The notes: generated by a model from the letters alone, not told the origin. Counted from the stretch's first letter, positions 35,814-45,341 are shown. The stretch: DNA of 64,000 bases from Lachnospiraceae bacterium (GCA_016288005.1 JAEEXY010000004.1:26700-90699); one strand, 5' to 3'. A program made the numbers and translations.

Positions 35814-35842
35814 CAGGGGATGAAAAATATGAAAAGGATGGT

Positions 35843-37084
35843 ATGCAAATGAAGAGATTACTTGCACTCCTGCTTGCCGCAGTCATGGTTTTATCCGTGG
35901 CGGGCTGCAAAAAAGGAAATGACACAAAACAGACTACGGAGCCCACACAGGCTGTGACACAGGCAGCGGAACCCACGAAGGCTCCTACCGAGGCTCCTAC
36001 CGCCACACCGGAGCCCGAACCCACAAAAGAGCCCATTAATCCTGACGATTATTGCCTCAAGGATGTTTTCGCGCAGCACGGCATGAAGATCGGTACCTGC
36101 ATTTCCGGGCAGATGATCGACAGACCTGCCATAAGCAAGATTATTACCGAGAATTTCAGCAGCCTTACCTGTGAGAATGCTATGAAGCCCGACTATATCT
36201 TCAACAGGAACAAGAGTAAGGAAACGGGCGAACTGGTTGTTGAATTTAATGCGGAAGCACTGAAGATCATGGATTACGCCAAAGAAAACGGTCTTTCGAT
36301 GCGCGGACATACGCTTGTATGGTACAGCCAGACACCTAACTGGATATTTAAAGAAGGCTTTGAGAACTCGGGAGATTTTGTTGACCGCGATACGATGCTC
36401 GCCCGTATGGAGAGCTACATCAAGCAGGTATTTGAGCAGCTTGAGGCGCTCGGATACATCGATCTGTTCTATGCTTATGATGTTGTAAACGAGGCATGGA
36501 TGGAGGACGGCACGATCCGCCAGAACAACTGGACTAAGATCATCGGCGACGATTATCTGTGGTATGCGTTCTATTTTGCGGATAAGTACGCGCCCGAGAG
36601 CATCGATCTTTATTACAACGACTACAATGAGCAGATGAAGACTCAGACGCTCCTTAATTTCGTTGATACGCTCAAGGATGATACCGGCAGATACCTGATC
36701 GACGGTCTGGGATTCCAGGCACATCTGTACACCGAGGACAATCTGGTGCAGTATTTCAGACTCGTGGATGCTATCGCCGCTACAGGTTTGAAGGTTCAGC
36801 TTACCGAGGTTGATATCCAGCTCGGCAGATGGCAGCATCCGAAGCCCACTACGGACGAGAACTTAAGGGCACAGGGTAAGTTCTGCTACACTCTGGTAAA
36901 CGGTCTGTTTGAGAGAGTGGATAACGGAACCCTGAACATGGATGCATTTACATTCTGGGGTGTTACGGATTCGCTGTCATGGAGAAGCGAATACAATCCG
37001 CTTCCTTTCGACACCGAGTTGAAGCCCAAGTATGAGTACTACGCGGCTCTGCAGCTGAAAGAACTCGCAGGCTATGAAGAGTAA
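35843..37084 (+). CDS. Endo-1,4-beta-xylanase lipoprotein (GH10)
   Basis: A 413-residue lipoprotein; the lipobox LSVAGC places Cys22 at the lipid anchor. A Thr/Pro-rich linker (about 30-70) precedes a GH10 barrel. Family elements are LTCENAMKPDYI, MRGHTLVWYSQTPNWIF, YDVVNEAW with acid/base Glu217, and LTEVDIQ with nucleophile Glu322. It cuts the xylan main chain at the cell surface. No carbohydrate-binding module is visible. A second ATG two codons later is an equal start candidate. It is convergent with the chemoreceptor gene. Confidence 0.93.
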   Translation: MQMKRLLALLLAAVMVLSVAGCKKGNDTKQTTEPTQAVTQAAEPTKAPTEAPTATPEPEPTKEPINPDDYCLKDVFAQHGMKIGTCISGQMIDRPAISKIITENFSSLTCENAMKPDYIFNRNKSKETGELVVEFNAEALKIMDYAKENGLSMRGHTLVWYSQTPNWIFKEGFENSGDFVDRDTMLARMESYIKQVFEQLEALGYIDLFYAYDVVNEAWMEDGTIRQNNWTKIIGDDYLWYAFYFADKYAPESIDLYYNDYNEQMKTQTLLNFVDTLKDDTGRYLIDGLGFQAHLYTEDNLVQYFRLVDAIAATGLKVQLTEVDIQLGRWQHPKPTTDENLRAQGKFCYTLVNGLFERVDNGTLNMDAFTFWGVTDSLSWRSEYNPLPFDTELKPKYEYYAALQLKELAGYEE

Positions 37085-37103
37085 GCTATAAGAGAAAAGA
37101 TAT

Positions 37104-37169
37104 GAAGACAAGGGGACGGTTCTTCTGTCTGATGTTTCGTCAGACAGAAGAACCGTCCCCATTGTCTTC
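37104..37169. repeat. 66-base near-perfect palindrome (GGGGACGGTTCTTC family)
   Basis: Arms 37104-37132 and 37140-37169 are complementary except for one bulged base, around a 7-base loop. Each arm contains GGGGACGGTTCTTCTGTCTG or its reverse. A separate motif CGAACGGTGCCTGTCACC follows at about 37173. The element lies between convergent genes and could end both transcripts. A single arm recurs at 3513-3541. Confidence 0.8.
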
Positions 37170-37196
37170 TATCGAACGGTGCCTGTCACCTTTATT

Positions 37197-38864
37197 TTAC
37201 TTGAAATATCTGAGCTGATCGTTGAGCTCTTCGGCCATCTCGCGCATCTTGGAAGACTCGTTCTTGGTATTGGTGACGTTGTCCGAGATATTGTCGATGT
37301 TGGTCGAAACTTCCTGCGACGACGCCGCATTCTCTTCGGAGATGGCGGAGAGGTCGGAAACGTTGTTGAGGATGGATTCCTTAACCTTATTGAGGGCCTC
37401 GGCCTCAGTCGAAACATTCGTAATGCCGGAAACGACCTCCGAAACGGAAGCGCTGAATTCCTCCATATTGTCGGAAACATTCTTTACGAGTTCCTGCTGC
37501 GCGATCATCATATCCTTGGCTTCGTTCGCCATATCCGCGCAGCTCTCGACCTTAACAACCACATCCTCTACGGACTTTCTGATATCCTGGGCGGAGAGAT
37601 TACTCTGTTCGGCCAGCTCTCTGATATTTTCCGCAACAACCGCGAAACCGCGTCCGGACTCACCGGCTCTGGCGGCCTCGATCGAAGCGTTGAGCGCCAG
37701 CAGATTGGTCTGGCCCGCAATGCTTGCGATAACGTCGGCAGCCGATTTAATGTTGTTGACCGCATCTGCCGAAGCCTTTGTCTGCTCGTTGATGTTAAGG
37801 ATGGCATTAACGGACTTCTCGTTGCTCGAGTAAACGCTCTTGATATTCTTAAGAGCTTCGTCATTGACCGACTTCATCTGCTTCGCGCGGTCGCTGGCGA
37901 GAGCGGAACTGCTCGAAATGGACTCGATCGAATTACCCATGTCGATAACGGCGGAGTTGACGTTCTGTACATTGTCCGCCATGCTGACCGCGGTCTTGGA
38001 CATCTCGTTTACGAGCTCGGCAGACTGTTTGATGCCGTTCGCGCTGTCGTTGGAGAGGGAATCGACCTCGCCGACGGTGGTGTTGAGCTGCTCATAAGTT
38101 CCACGGATCGAACCGACGGTGGACTGCAGCTTTTTCTGCGTATTGTCGATGGCGCTGTTTATCTCGCTGAACTCGCGGCATACGGTATTGAGGATCTGCT
38201 TGTTCGTGAGATCTCCGTCAGCCAGTTCGTTGATATTGTGAACCATATTGACGAGAACCTTTTCAAACATGTTCGAGAGCAGGAAGAGCAGAACACCGAT
38301 CACGAGAACGCTGACGATAAGCACGATGATGACCGAATTCCTGATCGAATTGGTCGTTATCTGGGCAACCGACATCGGGATACCCGAGAATGCCATGCCC
38401 CAGAAATTCTTCTGAGCGGCATCCGAATAAATGGGAGTGTAATAAACCGCGTAAAGCTTGCCGCCTATCGTAACGTTCTCGGCGTAATAATCCTTTCCTG
38501 ATTTGACTGCCGCGTAGATCTCGGCTCCGGCTTTGGTGCCTTCGAAGTAAGTACCGTCGGAATTCTTGATCGATGTGAGAAGACGTGTATCGTTCTCAAA
38601 CAGTGTCATCTCAATGTCTTCCGACTTAAGGTTGTTGACATAAGCGTGATCGGCGTACTCTTCGTAATCGACATAGCCGTTTGCTATAACATCGTACTGG
38701 AAGTATTCCTTCAGTGAGTAGCTGACACTCTTGAGAGTGGCTTTTCTCGAGTCGGAAAGACCTGTGCTTGTCTTATTGACGCTGATCATAAAAATGAGCA
38801 GACCTACGAGGATCATGGGAACGCATCCCGCCAGCAAATATGCTGTCTTAAATTTCATTTTCAT
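37197..38864 (-). CDS. Methyl-accepting chemotaxis protein with Cache-like sensor
   Basis: A 555-residue transmembrane chemoreceptor. One membrane segment at about residues 6-28 and another at about 175-200 flank an extracytoplasmic single-Cache-like domain ([22 protein letters not shown]). A HAMP region leads to the signalling hairpin [30 protein letters not shown] and a long coiled coil. The signal is unknown; its place beside the xylanase may hint at plant-polymer sugars, but that is only inference. AAAGGAG precedes the ATG. Confidence 0.93.
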   Translation of the reverse strand: MKMKFKTAYLLAGCVPMILVGLLIFMISVNKTSTGLSDSRKATLKSVSYSLKEYFQYDVIANGYVDYEEYADHAYVNNLKSEDIEMTLFENDTRLLTSIKNSDGTYFEGTKAGAEIYAAVKSGKDYYAENVTIGGKLYAVYYTPIYSDAAQKNFWGMAFSGIPMSVAQITTNSIRNSVIIVLIVSVLVIGVLLFLLSNMFEKVLVNMVHNINELADGDLTNKQILNTVCREFSEINSAIDNTQKKLQSTVGSIRGTYEQLNTTVGEVDSLSNDSANGIKQSAELVNEMSKTAVSMADNVQNVNSAVIDMGNSIESISSSSALASDRAKQMKSVNDEALKNIKSVYSSNEKSVNAILNINEQTKASADAVNNIKSAADVIASIAGQTNLLALNASIEAARAGESGRGFAVVAENIRELAEQSNLSAQDIRKSVEDVVVKVESCADMANEAKDMMIAQQELVKNVSDNMEEFSASVSEVVSGITNVSTEAEALNKVKESILNNVSDLSAISEENAASSQEVSTNIDNISDNVTNTKNESSKMREMAEELNDQLRYFK

Positions 38865-38922
38865 ACTGTATGCTCCTTTACACTATACCTTTCAGCAATA
38901 AACCCCTTGCTGTTTAATGCAT

Positions 38923-38951
38923 ATTTTAGTATTTTGTCCATGAATAGTCAA
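38923..38951 (-). promoter_or_regulatory. Promoter of the chemoreceptor gene
   Basis: On the minus strand, TTGACT, a 17-base spacer and TAAAAT, about 60 bases before the start. Confidence 0.65.
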
Positions 38952-39037
38952 TATTTAACCCTCGAAAAAATGAAAATATTAATAAAAACCCGTTTTTGAC
39001 GATTTTTGTACGAAAACGGTCGCACATAAGCATTTAT

Positions 39038-39066
39038 TTGACACATATGCGATTTGGCTGTAAAAT
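39038..39066 (+). promoter_or_regulatory. Promoter of rel
   Basis: TTGACA, a 17-base spacer and TAAAAT, about 50 bases before the rel start. Confidence 0.75.
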
Positions 39067-39114
39067 AATTAGTTATCAGTATGATAATTTGGCATTACGC
39101 GGGCAGGTGATGTT

Positions 39115-41382
39115 ATGAGTGAAAAAGACAGAGCCGTCGGCACCGGGATCCCGGCGGATTTTACCGATCCGGCCGAGCTGCATGACATCCTGATCAACAG
39201 GATAAAACAGTACCATGCGGTCAGCGGTATCGACGTTATCGAGAAGGCCTATAAGGTCGCATATGAGGCGCATAAGGACCAGAAGCGCAAATCGGGTGAA
39301 CCGTATATAATTCACCCTATTTGTGTTGCGATAATACTGGCCGATCTCGAACTGGACATCGAGAGTATCGCGGCGGGGCTGCTGCACGATGTCGTGGAGG
39401 ACACGAGCTGCACCTACGAACAGATCGTTGAGATGTTCGGAGAGGAGATAGCGCTGCTCGTTGACGGTGTTACAAAGCTCACCAAACTCAATTATTCCGC
39501 GGATAAGGTTGAACTGCAGGCCGAGAACCTCCGCAAGATGTTCCTGGCCATGGCAAAGGATATCAGGGTTATCCTTATCAAGCTGGCCGACCGTCTGCAC
39601 AATATGCGCACGATGCAGTACCAGCCCCCGAACAAACAATATGAAAAGTCAAAAGAGACGATGGACATATATTGCCCGATAGCCCAGCGTCTCGGTATTT
39701 CGAAGATCAAGATAGAGCTCGACGATCTGAGCCTTCAGTACCTCGAGCCCGTTATGTATAAGGAACTCTCGGAAAAGGTAGCTGCCAAACTCGCCGAGAA
39801 AGAGGACTTCATCACCGAGATCGTCGCGGAGGTCGCGCATCACATCGAGGAAGCGTCGATCGAAGCAAAGGTTAACGGCCGCGTAAAGCATTTGTTCTCC
39901 ATCTATAAGAAAATGGTCACCCAGAACAAGACTCTGGACCAGATATACGATCTGTTCGCGGTACGCATAATAGTAAAGGACATAAAGGACTGCTACGCTG
40001 CGCTGGGCGTCATCCACGAGATGTACAAGCCCATTCCAGGACGTTTCAAGGATTACATCGCGATGCCGAAGCCCAATATGTACCAGTCTTTGCATACCAC
40101 GCTGATCAGCTCGACAGGACAGCCTTTCGAGGTACAGATCAGGACCCAGGAGATGCACCGTATCGCAGAGTTCGGTATCGCGGCGCACTGGAAATACAAG
40201 TCGGATCCCGAGGGTAAGTCTACAGCAGACTCCGAGGAGGAAAAGCTTTCATGGCTGCGTCAGATCCTCGAATGGCAACAGGAGCTCTCTGACAATAAGG
40301 AATTCCTTATGCTGCTCAAGGATGACCTGAACCTGTTCTCCGACAGCGTTTTCTGTTTCACTCCCTCCGGAGAGGTTAAGAACCTGACAGTCGGCTCGAC
40401 ACCCATCGATTTTGCCTACAGCATACACAGCGCGGTCGGCAATAAGATGGTCGGCGCGCGTGTCAACAATAAGCTGGTTCCCATCGAATACACGATCCAG
40501 AACGGTGACCAGGTAGAGATCATCACCTCGCAGAATTCAAAGGGACCGTCCCGTGACTGGCTAAAGATAGTCAAGACCACACAGGCCAAAAATAAGATAA
40601 ATCAGTGGTTTAAGTCCGAGTTCAAGGAGGAGAACATCGTCCGCGGAAAAGAACTCGTGCTCAACTACTGCAAGACCAAGGCGATCAATCCCGCCGATAT
40701 CCTCAAGCCCGAGTTTGAGGCCGCGGTGCTGCGCAAATACGGCTACCGCGAGTGGGATTCGGTATATGCCTCGATCGGACACGGAGGACTCAAAGAGGGC
40801 CAGATAGTTGCCCGTCTGCAGGAGGAATACGAGAAGACCAAGCGCAAGGAGATGACGGACGCCAATGTCCTCGAGTCCTTTGCCGATACTTCTTTCGAGA
40901 AAAAGCCCATTCTTGCAGCCAAGGGAAGCATCATCGTACAGGGAGTCAACGACGTTGCGGTTCATTTTTCAAAATGCTGCTCGCCCGTGCCCGGTGACGA
41001 GATCTGCGGTTTCGTAACACGCGGCCGCGGCGTTTCGATCCACCGCACCGACTGCATCAACATCATGACGCTTTCCGAAGAGGAGAGGGCCCGCCTGATC
41101 CCCGCGGAATGGAATGAGGCCAAGAACCAGGCGGGAGACGAGGTATTCTCCACCGAGATCAATCTCTATGTTAAGAACAGATCGGGCGTACTGCTTGATA
41201 TTTCAAAGATAACCACAGAAAACCATATCGACGTAACATCGATGAACGCAAGGACCAGCAAACAGGGCATTGCCACCGTTACCATCGGTTTCAGTGTCAG
41301 GGACCGCGAAACACTTGCCACCATCACATCGAAACTCAGGAACATAGAAGGTGTCATAGACATTCAGAGAAACATGGGATAA
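39115..41382 (+). CDS. rel: Bifunctional (p)ppGpp synthetase/hydrolase Rel
   Basis: A 755-residue protein with all Rel domains. The hydrolase has GLLHDVVEDT (HD motif) and LADRLHNMRTM. The synthetase has RVKHLFSIYKKM and RFKDYIAMPKPNMYQSLHTT. The TGS domain begins VFCFTPSGEVKNL. A zinc-finger region with HFSKCCSPVPGDEICGFVTRGRGVSIHR is followed by a C-terminal ACT domain (VKNRSGVLLDISKI). Both catalytic centres look intact, so it can make and break the stringent-response alarmone. Confidence 0.95.
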   Translation: MSEKDRAVGTGIPADFTDPAELHDILINRIKQYHAVSGIDVIEKAYKVAYEAHKDQKRKSGEPYIIHPICVAIILADLELDIESIAAGLLHDVVEDTSCTYEQIVEMFGEEIALLVDGVTKLTKLNYSADKVELQAENLRKMFLAMAKDIRVILIKLADRLHNMRTMQYQPPNKQYEKSKETMDIYCPIAQRLGISKIKIELDDLSLQYLEPVMYKELSEKVAAKLAEKEDFITEIVAEVAHHIEEASIEAKVNGRVKHLFSIYKKMVTQNKTLDQIYDLFAVRIIVKDIKDCYAALGVIHEMYKPIPGRFKDYIAMPKPNMYQSLHTTLISSTGQPFEVQIRTQEMHRIAEFGIAAHWKYKSDPEGKSTADSEEEKLSWLRQILEWQQELSDNKEFLMLLKDDLNLFSDSVFCFTPSGEVKNLTVGSTPIDFAYSIHSAVGNKMVGARVNNKLVPIEYTIQNGDQVEIITSQNSKGPSRDWLKIVKTTQAKNKINQWFKSEFKEENIVRGKELVLNYCKTKAINPADILKPEFEAAVLRKYGYREWDSVYASIGHGGLKEGQIVARLQEEYEKTKRKEMTDANVLESFADTSFEKKPILAAKGSIIVQGVNDVAVHFSKCCSPVPGDEICGFVTRGRGVSIHRTDCINIMTLSEEERARLIPAEWNEAKNQAGDEVFSTEINLYVKNRSGVLLDISKITTENHIDVTSMNARTSKQGIATVTIGFSVRDRETLATITSKLRNIEGVIDIQRNMG

Positions 41383-41392
41383 GGAGCCGATT

Positions 41393-42100
41393 ATGGGTAT
41401 TTGGGAAATGAGCGGTAATTTCGAGAGCGGCAATGAGGTTTTTCATCAGAACAAGCTCCTGATGAAGTGCATACAGGTCGGGCTTTTCTGCACCAACTGC
41501 TATCTGGTCAAAAACGAGGATACGCAGGAAGGGCTTATCATTGATCCCGGCTCGGACCCCAGAAAGATCAGCTACGCGATCGACGATATGGGCATGATCC
41601 CTGAGGCGATCCTGCTCACGCACGGGCATTTCGATCATATCATGGCCGTTAACGAGCTCAAGCTCAAATACAATGTTAAGGTCTATATCCATGAGCCGGA
41701 GGCTGTGCTCCTGGCCGATCCGAAGCTCAACAGCTCGATCGGGCTCATCAGGCAGCCTTACACCACTTCGGCCGAAGTCCTGCTCGATGACAACGACAGT
41801 ATCGTGCTCGCGGGACTCACGATCAAGGTTATCGCGACACCCGGACATACCGTCGGCGGCGCATGCTTTTATCTGGAAAAACAGAAGATACTGTTCAGCG
41901 GAGATACGCTGTTCTATGAGAGCATCGGCCGCAGCGACCTGCCGACCGGAGATTCCGATCTGCTGATCGATTCGATCAGAAAAAGACTGGCCGTACTGCC
42001 GGACGACACCTATGTGCTGCCCGGACACGGAGTTACTACGTCCATAGGGCACGAAAAAAGGTGCAATTCATACATGCGGAGCAACAGGTATAATGAATGA
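41393..42100 (+). CDS. Metallo-beta-lactamase fold hydrolase (glyoxalase II-like)
   Basis: A 235-residue protein with AAGGAG 6 bases before the ATG. Metal-binding motifs are THGHFDHI, TPGHTVGGACFY, FSGDTLF and LPGHG, the pattern of hydroxyacylglutathione-hydrolase-like enzymes. Most relatives start near the internal Met24 (MKCIQVGLFCTNCYLV), so the first 23 residues are an extension. The substrate is unknown. It lies 10 bases after rel and overlaps hemZ by 8 bases; an MBL gene after rel is a common clostridial order. Confidence 0.9.
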   Translation: MGIWEMSGNFESGNEVFHQNKLLMKCIQVGLFCTNCYLVKNEDTQEGLIIDPGSDPRKISYAIDDMGMIPEAILLTHGHFDHIMAVNELKLKYNVKVYIHEPEAVLLADPKLNSSIGLIRQPYTTSAEVLLDDNDSIVLAGLTIKVIATPGHTVGGACFYLEKQKILFSGDTLFYESIGRSDLPTGDSDLLIDSIRKRLAVLPDDTYVLPGHGVTTSIGHEKRCNSYMRSNRYNE

Positions 42101-43580
42101 ACCCAATGTGGCAATAAATATGTCGGGACTTGATTTCAGACAGGATGTCGAGCCCCTGATAAAAGAGTTTTATCCGCTCCTGTACAATAAGGCGGGAGGT
42201 GTGACCGTAAGCTTTGCTCTCGAAGACGGCAGGATGAGGCTGGCGGTCGGCGGGACGTCAGCTGCCGGAGATAATGTGCAGGTATGCGATGCCGCGGCTG
42301 AGATCACCGAGGAGTTTATATCCGGGGAGACAGACGCCAAAAAGCGGCACCGCGCTTACAGGAATCAGCTGCTCAGAGCCCTGTACAGGTTGCTTTCGGG
42401 CTATACGGGTAAGGAGCTGCCCTGGGGTGTGCTGACAGGCGTCAGGCCGACCAAGCTGATCTTTGAGAGGCTTGAGAGAGGCGAAGCGAAGCACCTGCAG
42501 TTCATGTACGACAACTACTACGTTTCGAAGGAAAAGGCTGCTCTGGCTACGAGGATCGCGGCTGTGGAGTACCAACTGCTCGACGCGATCGATTACCGGA
42601 ACGGCTACAGCTTATATATAGGCGTTCCATTCTGTCCGAGCATATGCAATTACTGCTCGTTCGGTTCGCATCCGATAGAGAGGTTCGCAGACTGTATTGA
42701 GCCCTACATCGAGGCTCTTAAAAAAGAGATAAGGGCGGTTTCGTCCTGTTTTCCCGGGCGTGTGCTCGAGACCGTATATTTCGGCGGAGGCACACCTACC
42801 TCGATCTCGGCGAAGCAGCTGCGTGAGCTGATCCGCTGCGTTAAAGAAAGCTTTGACATGAGCGGTGTCCGTGAGTTTACGGTTGAGGCCGGCAGACCCG
42901 ACAGCATCACCGAAGATAAACTCCTGTTGCTGAAAGATGAGGGCATCACGAGGATATCGATCAATCCCCAGTCCATGGTGGAGCGGACACTTGAGACCAT
43001 AGGCAGACGACATACCGCGCAGCAGGTGCGTGACGCGTTCGCGATGGCCAGACGCCTCGGGTTTGACAACATCAACATGGATCTGATCGCGGGACTCACC
43101 GGCGAGGATATAAACGATTTTGATTACACATTGTCGGAGATCGAAAAGCTCGATCCGGACAGCGTGACGGTACATACTCTCGCGAGGAAACGGGCGGCCA
43201 GACTCACTACCGAAGGCGAGCTCTACGAGGGCAATGAGGCCAGGGATGTGGCACAGATGGTCGAGACCGCGGCTTCGTTCATGAAGGCACACGGCTACGA
43301 GCCTTACTACCTCTACCGCCAGAAGAATATGACCGATAATCTGGAAAACGTCGGATATGCGCGTCCCGGTAAGGAAGGACTCTACAATATCCTCATTATG
43401 GAGGAGAAACAGATAATACTGGCCTGCGGTTCCGGCGCCTCGAGCAAGTTTGTGCGCGATGCCGGTGACAAACGCTTCGAGCGCGTTGAGAATGTTAAGA
43501 ACGTTCATGAATATATTGACCGTATAGATGAGATGATCTCGCGAAAGCTTGATTACATAGCGGAGCACGGGATCAGTTAA
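42093..43580 (+). CDS. hemZ: Coproporphyrinogen dehydrogenase HemZ (radical SAM)
   Basis: A 495-residue radical SAM protein. About 160 N-terminal residues with GVLTGVRPTKLIFERL are diagnostic of HemZ rather than HemN. The cluster motif is FCPSICNYCSF (CX3CX2C), followed by FGGGTPTSISAKQL, TVEAGRPDSIT and NMDLIAGLTGED. HemZ proteins are linked to oxygen-independent coproporphyrinogen oxidation, though anaerobes often keep them without a full haem pathway. No other haem gene is in the window. Confidence 0.9.
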   Translation: MNEPNVAINMSGLDFRQDVEPLIKEFYPLLYNKAGGVTVSFALEDGRMRLAVGGTSAAGDNVQVCDAAAEITEEFISGETDAKKRHRAYRNQLLRALYRLLSGYTGKELPWGVLTGVRPTKLIFERLERGEAKHLQFMYDNYYVSKEKAALATRIAAVEYQLLDAIDYRNGYSLYIGVPFCPSICNYCSFGSHPIERFADCIEPYIEALKKEIRAVSSCFPGRVLETVYFGGGTPTSISAKQLRELIRCVKESFDMSGVREFTVEAGRPDSITEDKLLLLKDEGITRISINPQSMVERTLETIGRRHTAQQVRDAFAMARRLGFDNINMDLIAGLTGEDINDFDYTLSEIEKLDPDSVTVHTLARKRAARLTTEGELYEGNEARDVAQMVETAASFMKAHGYEPYYLYRQKNMTDNLENVGYARPGKEGLYNILIMEEKQIILACGSGASSKFVRDAGDKRFERVENVKNVHEYIDRIDEMISRKLDYIAEHGIS

Positions 43581-43607
43581 AACACCTTTATTGCGGGGTA
43601 ACGGATT

Positions 43608-44261
43608 ATGATGATCAAGGAAAAACCTGAGCTGATGCGTCTGTTCAACATCGAGGCGGAGTATGCCGAGGATGTCGAGGACGCGATCAACCACGGTTAT
43701 ATAGTGTCGTTCCTTTCCGGGAGACTGGCCAAGACACTGGGGCATGACGCGCCGTACTGCGATATGATATCGGACGCGGGACTTCTGCACGATATCGGAA
43801 AGCTGCAGCTGGGCGGCCTGATGTACGGCAGGAAAAAAGAGCTGCTGCGCATCGAGGAAATGAAATATGTAAGGCAGTTTCCGGAGCTCAGCTATAAGTT
43901 CCTCTGCGAACAGCAGGTAGGGTCCGAGGAACTAAGAAGGATAGTGCTGCATCAGCGTGAGAATTACGACGGATCGGGATATCCGGATAAGCTCGCCGGA
44001 GAAGCCATCCCGCTGGGTTCGAGGATCATAAGGATATGCGATGTATATGTCGCGCTGATTTCCGACAGGCCTTACCGCAAGGCTTTCGATTCCTCCACGG
44101 CTATGGAGCTCATGATCGAAGAAGTAAAGAATTTTGACATGAAAGCATTTCTGGCGTTCATGCGTCTGGCGCACGAGGATGATTTCGATCAGATACATGA
44201 GTACGTTGACCGTGTGAATAAGACAAAGAACTACGATTATTCGGCTATTTATTCAGCTTAA
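43608..44261 (+). CDS. HD-GYP-type phosphohydrolase
   Basis: A 217-residue single-domain protein. It shows GLLHDIGKLQLGG (HD) and later LHQRENYDGSGYPDKLAGEAIPLGSRIIRICDVYVALISDRPYRKAF, the HD-GYP signature. Such domains degrade cyclic di-GMP or related dinucleotides. There is no receiver or membrane sensor, so its control is not encoded in the same chain. It follows hemZ by 27 bases. Two GGDEF proteins are encoded in the window. Confidence 0.85.
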   Translation: MMIKEKPELMRLFNIEAEYAEDVEDAINHGYIVSFLSGRLAKTLGHDAPYCDMISDAGLLHDIGKLQLGGLMYGRKKELLRIEEMKYVRQFPELSYKFLCEQQVGSEELRRIVLHQRENYDGSGYPDKLAGEAIPLGSRIIRICDVYVALISDRPYRKAFDSSTAMELMIEEVKNFDMKAFLAFMRLAHEDDFDQIHEYVDRVNKTKNYDYSAIYSA

Positions 44262-44279
44262 AATAATCGAAAAAAATGT

Positions 44280-44307
44280 TTGACAATCACAAGTAATTTG
44301 ATATAAT
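44280..44307 (+). promoter_or_regulatory. Promoter of yceD-rpmF
   Basis: TTGACA, a 16-base spacer and TATAAT, about 57 bases before the yceD start. Confidence 0.75.
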
Positions 44308-44364
44308 AATGCATGTGCGATTTTGAGCGCATCGTTTTTGATGTGTAAAAGAAAGGATATTTGG

Positions 44365-44892
44365 ATGCGAATTTCTCTTTCCGGCGTCATGAATCTTAAC
44401 TCCGAAAGCCGTGAGTTCACCGCGGATGTGGAGGCAGAGAGTTTTATGTATATGGGCGAGAGTTATCCCGTGGCCAAAAAGGAGCCCGTGAGGTTCTCAG
44501 CCGTTTCAGACACAGCAAAAACAGTCAGGGTCAAGGCTCAGACAAAACTGGAGCTTTCCGTTCCGTGCGACAGGTGCTTAGAGCCTGTATCGGTACCGTT
44601 TGATATCGATACGGACTATGTGTTTACCTGGGAGGATGACGGTACGGTCAGGATCAGGGATGACGAAGAGCCGGTAAATTACATAGACGGATATGAGCTC
44701 GATGTTGATGCTTTTATCAGCGAAGAGATTATGATAGGGTTTCCCATGAAGGTGCTCTGCACAGAGGACTGCAAAGGTATTTGCAGTGTCTGCGGAGCGA
44801 ATCTCAACAGGGGAGAGTGCGGCTGCGACCGCACCGTGCTTGACCCGAGAATGTCAATTATCCGGGATTTGTTCCGACAGAAGGAGGTGTAA
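44365..44892 (+). CDS. yceD: YceD/DUF177 family protein
   Basis: The start is moved from 44323 to ATG 44365, which has GAAAGGAT upstream; the protein is 175 residues. DUF177 features are CDRCLEPVSVPFDID and the C-terminal metal-type motif CTEDCKGICSVCGANLNRGECGC. In bacteria and plants this family is tied to 23S rRNA accumulation, and the gene almost always precedes rpmF, as here. Function beyond that link is unclear. Confidence 0.88.
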   Translation: MRISLSGVMNLNSESREFTADVEAESFMYMGESYPVAKKEPVRFSAVSDTAKTVRVKAQTKLELSVPCDRCLEPVSVPFDIDTDYVFTWEDDGTVRIRDDEEPVNYIDGYELDVDAFISEEIMIGFPMKVLCTEDCKGICSVCGANLNRGECGCDRTVLDPRMSIIRDLFRQKEV

Positions 44893-44897
44893 GAGCA

Positions 44898-45080
44898 ATG
44901 GGTGCTATTTGTCCGAAAAACAGAACTTCTAAAGCCAGAAGAGACAGTCGTCGCGCAAACTGGAAGATGACTGCTCCCAACCTTGTTAAGTGCAGCAAGT
45001 GCGGCGCGCTGATGATGCCTCACAGAGTATGCAAGGCATGCGGCAGCTACAACAAGAAGGAAATCATTCCTCAGGACTAA
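44898..45080 (+). CDS. rpmF: 50S ribosomal protein L32
   Basis: A 60-residue protein, MGAICPKNRTSKARRDSRRA, with the zinc ribbon CSKCGALMMPHRVCKACGSY. It is the four-Cys form. It follows yceD by 5 bases and is closed by a terminator. In most relatives plsX, acpP and rnc come next; here a repeat-rich stretch and a LacI gene do. Confidence 0.95.
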   Translation: MGAICPKNRTSKARRDSRRANWKMTAPNLVKCSKCGALMMPHRVCKACGSYNKKEIIPQD

Positions 45081-45093
45081 CAAATGGAATAAA

Positions 45094-45127
45094 AATGACC
45101 GAGTCATTTATGGCTCGGTCATTTTTT
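45094..45127 (+). terminator. Terminator of rpmF
   Basis: AATGACCGAG pairs perfectly with CTCGGTCATT and is followed by a T-run. Confidence 0.9.
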
Positions 45128-45133
45128 ATTCCA

Positions 45134-45341
45134 CCCCGCCATGCTGCGAACAAGGTGCAAACGCTTCAATGCACCTTGTTCGTGGCGGGGCGGCGAAGCC
45201 GTTTGTGGTCTCGCAGAGGTATTATCGATGCGAGACTACCATCCGGCGGCGAAGCCGTTTGTGCTCTTGCTCCGAAAGCTTGTGCCGGGCTTTGCCCGGG
45301 CACAAGCTTTCGACGCAAGAGTTCCGAATGTAGCGAAGCCG
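45134..45341. repeat. Array of three hairpins separated by GGCGAAGCCG units
   Basis: Hairpin A (45134-45190) has arms CCCCGCCA and CGAACAAGGTGCA with their complements. Hairpin B (45208-45236) has GTCTCGCA/TGCGAGAC. Hairpin C (45264-45321) has CTCTTGC plus CGAAAGCTTGTGCC and complements. After each hairpin comes GCGAAGCCG (45193, 45249 and 45333); the first two units are CGGCGAAGCCGTTTGTG. The stretch holds no credible gene; the small track ORFs here only run through hairpins. Confidence 0.8.

Noticed and set aside
35500-35842. Integration site or prophage edge at tRNA-Ser
   Set aside because: No integrase gene and no repeated tRNA 3' end is seen nearby.
37179-38501. Plus-strand ORF of 440 residues
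   Set aside because: It is antisense to the chemoreceptor; the repeated Val/Gly/Asp pattern mirrors the MCP coiled coil.
45134-45341. CRISPR array
   Set aside because: The repeated unit is short, copies are few and unevenly spaced, and the intervening DNA is palindromic rather than unique spacer.
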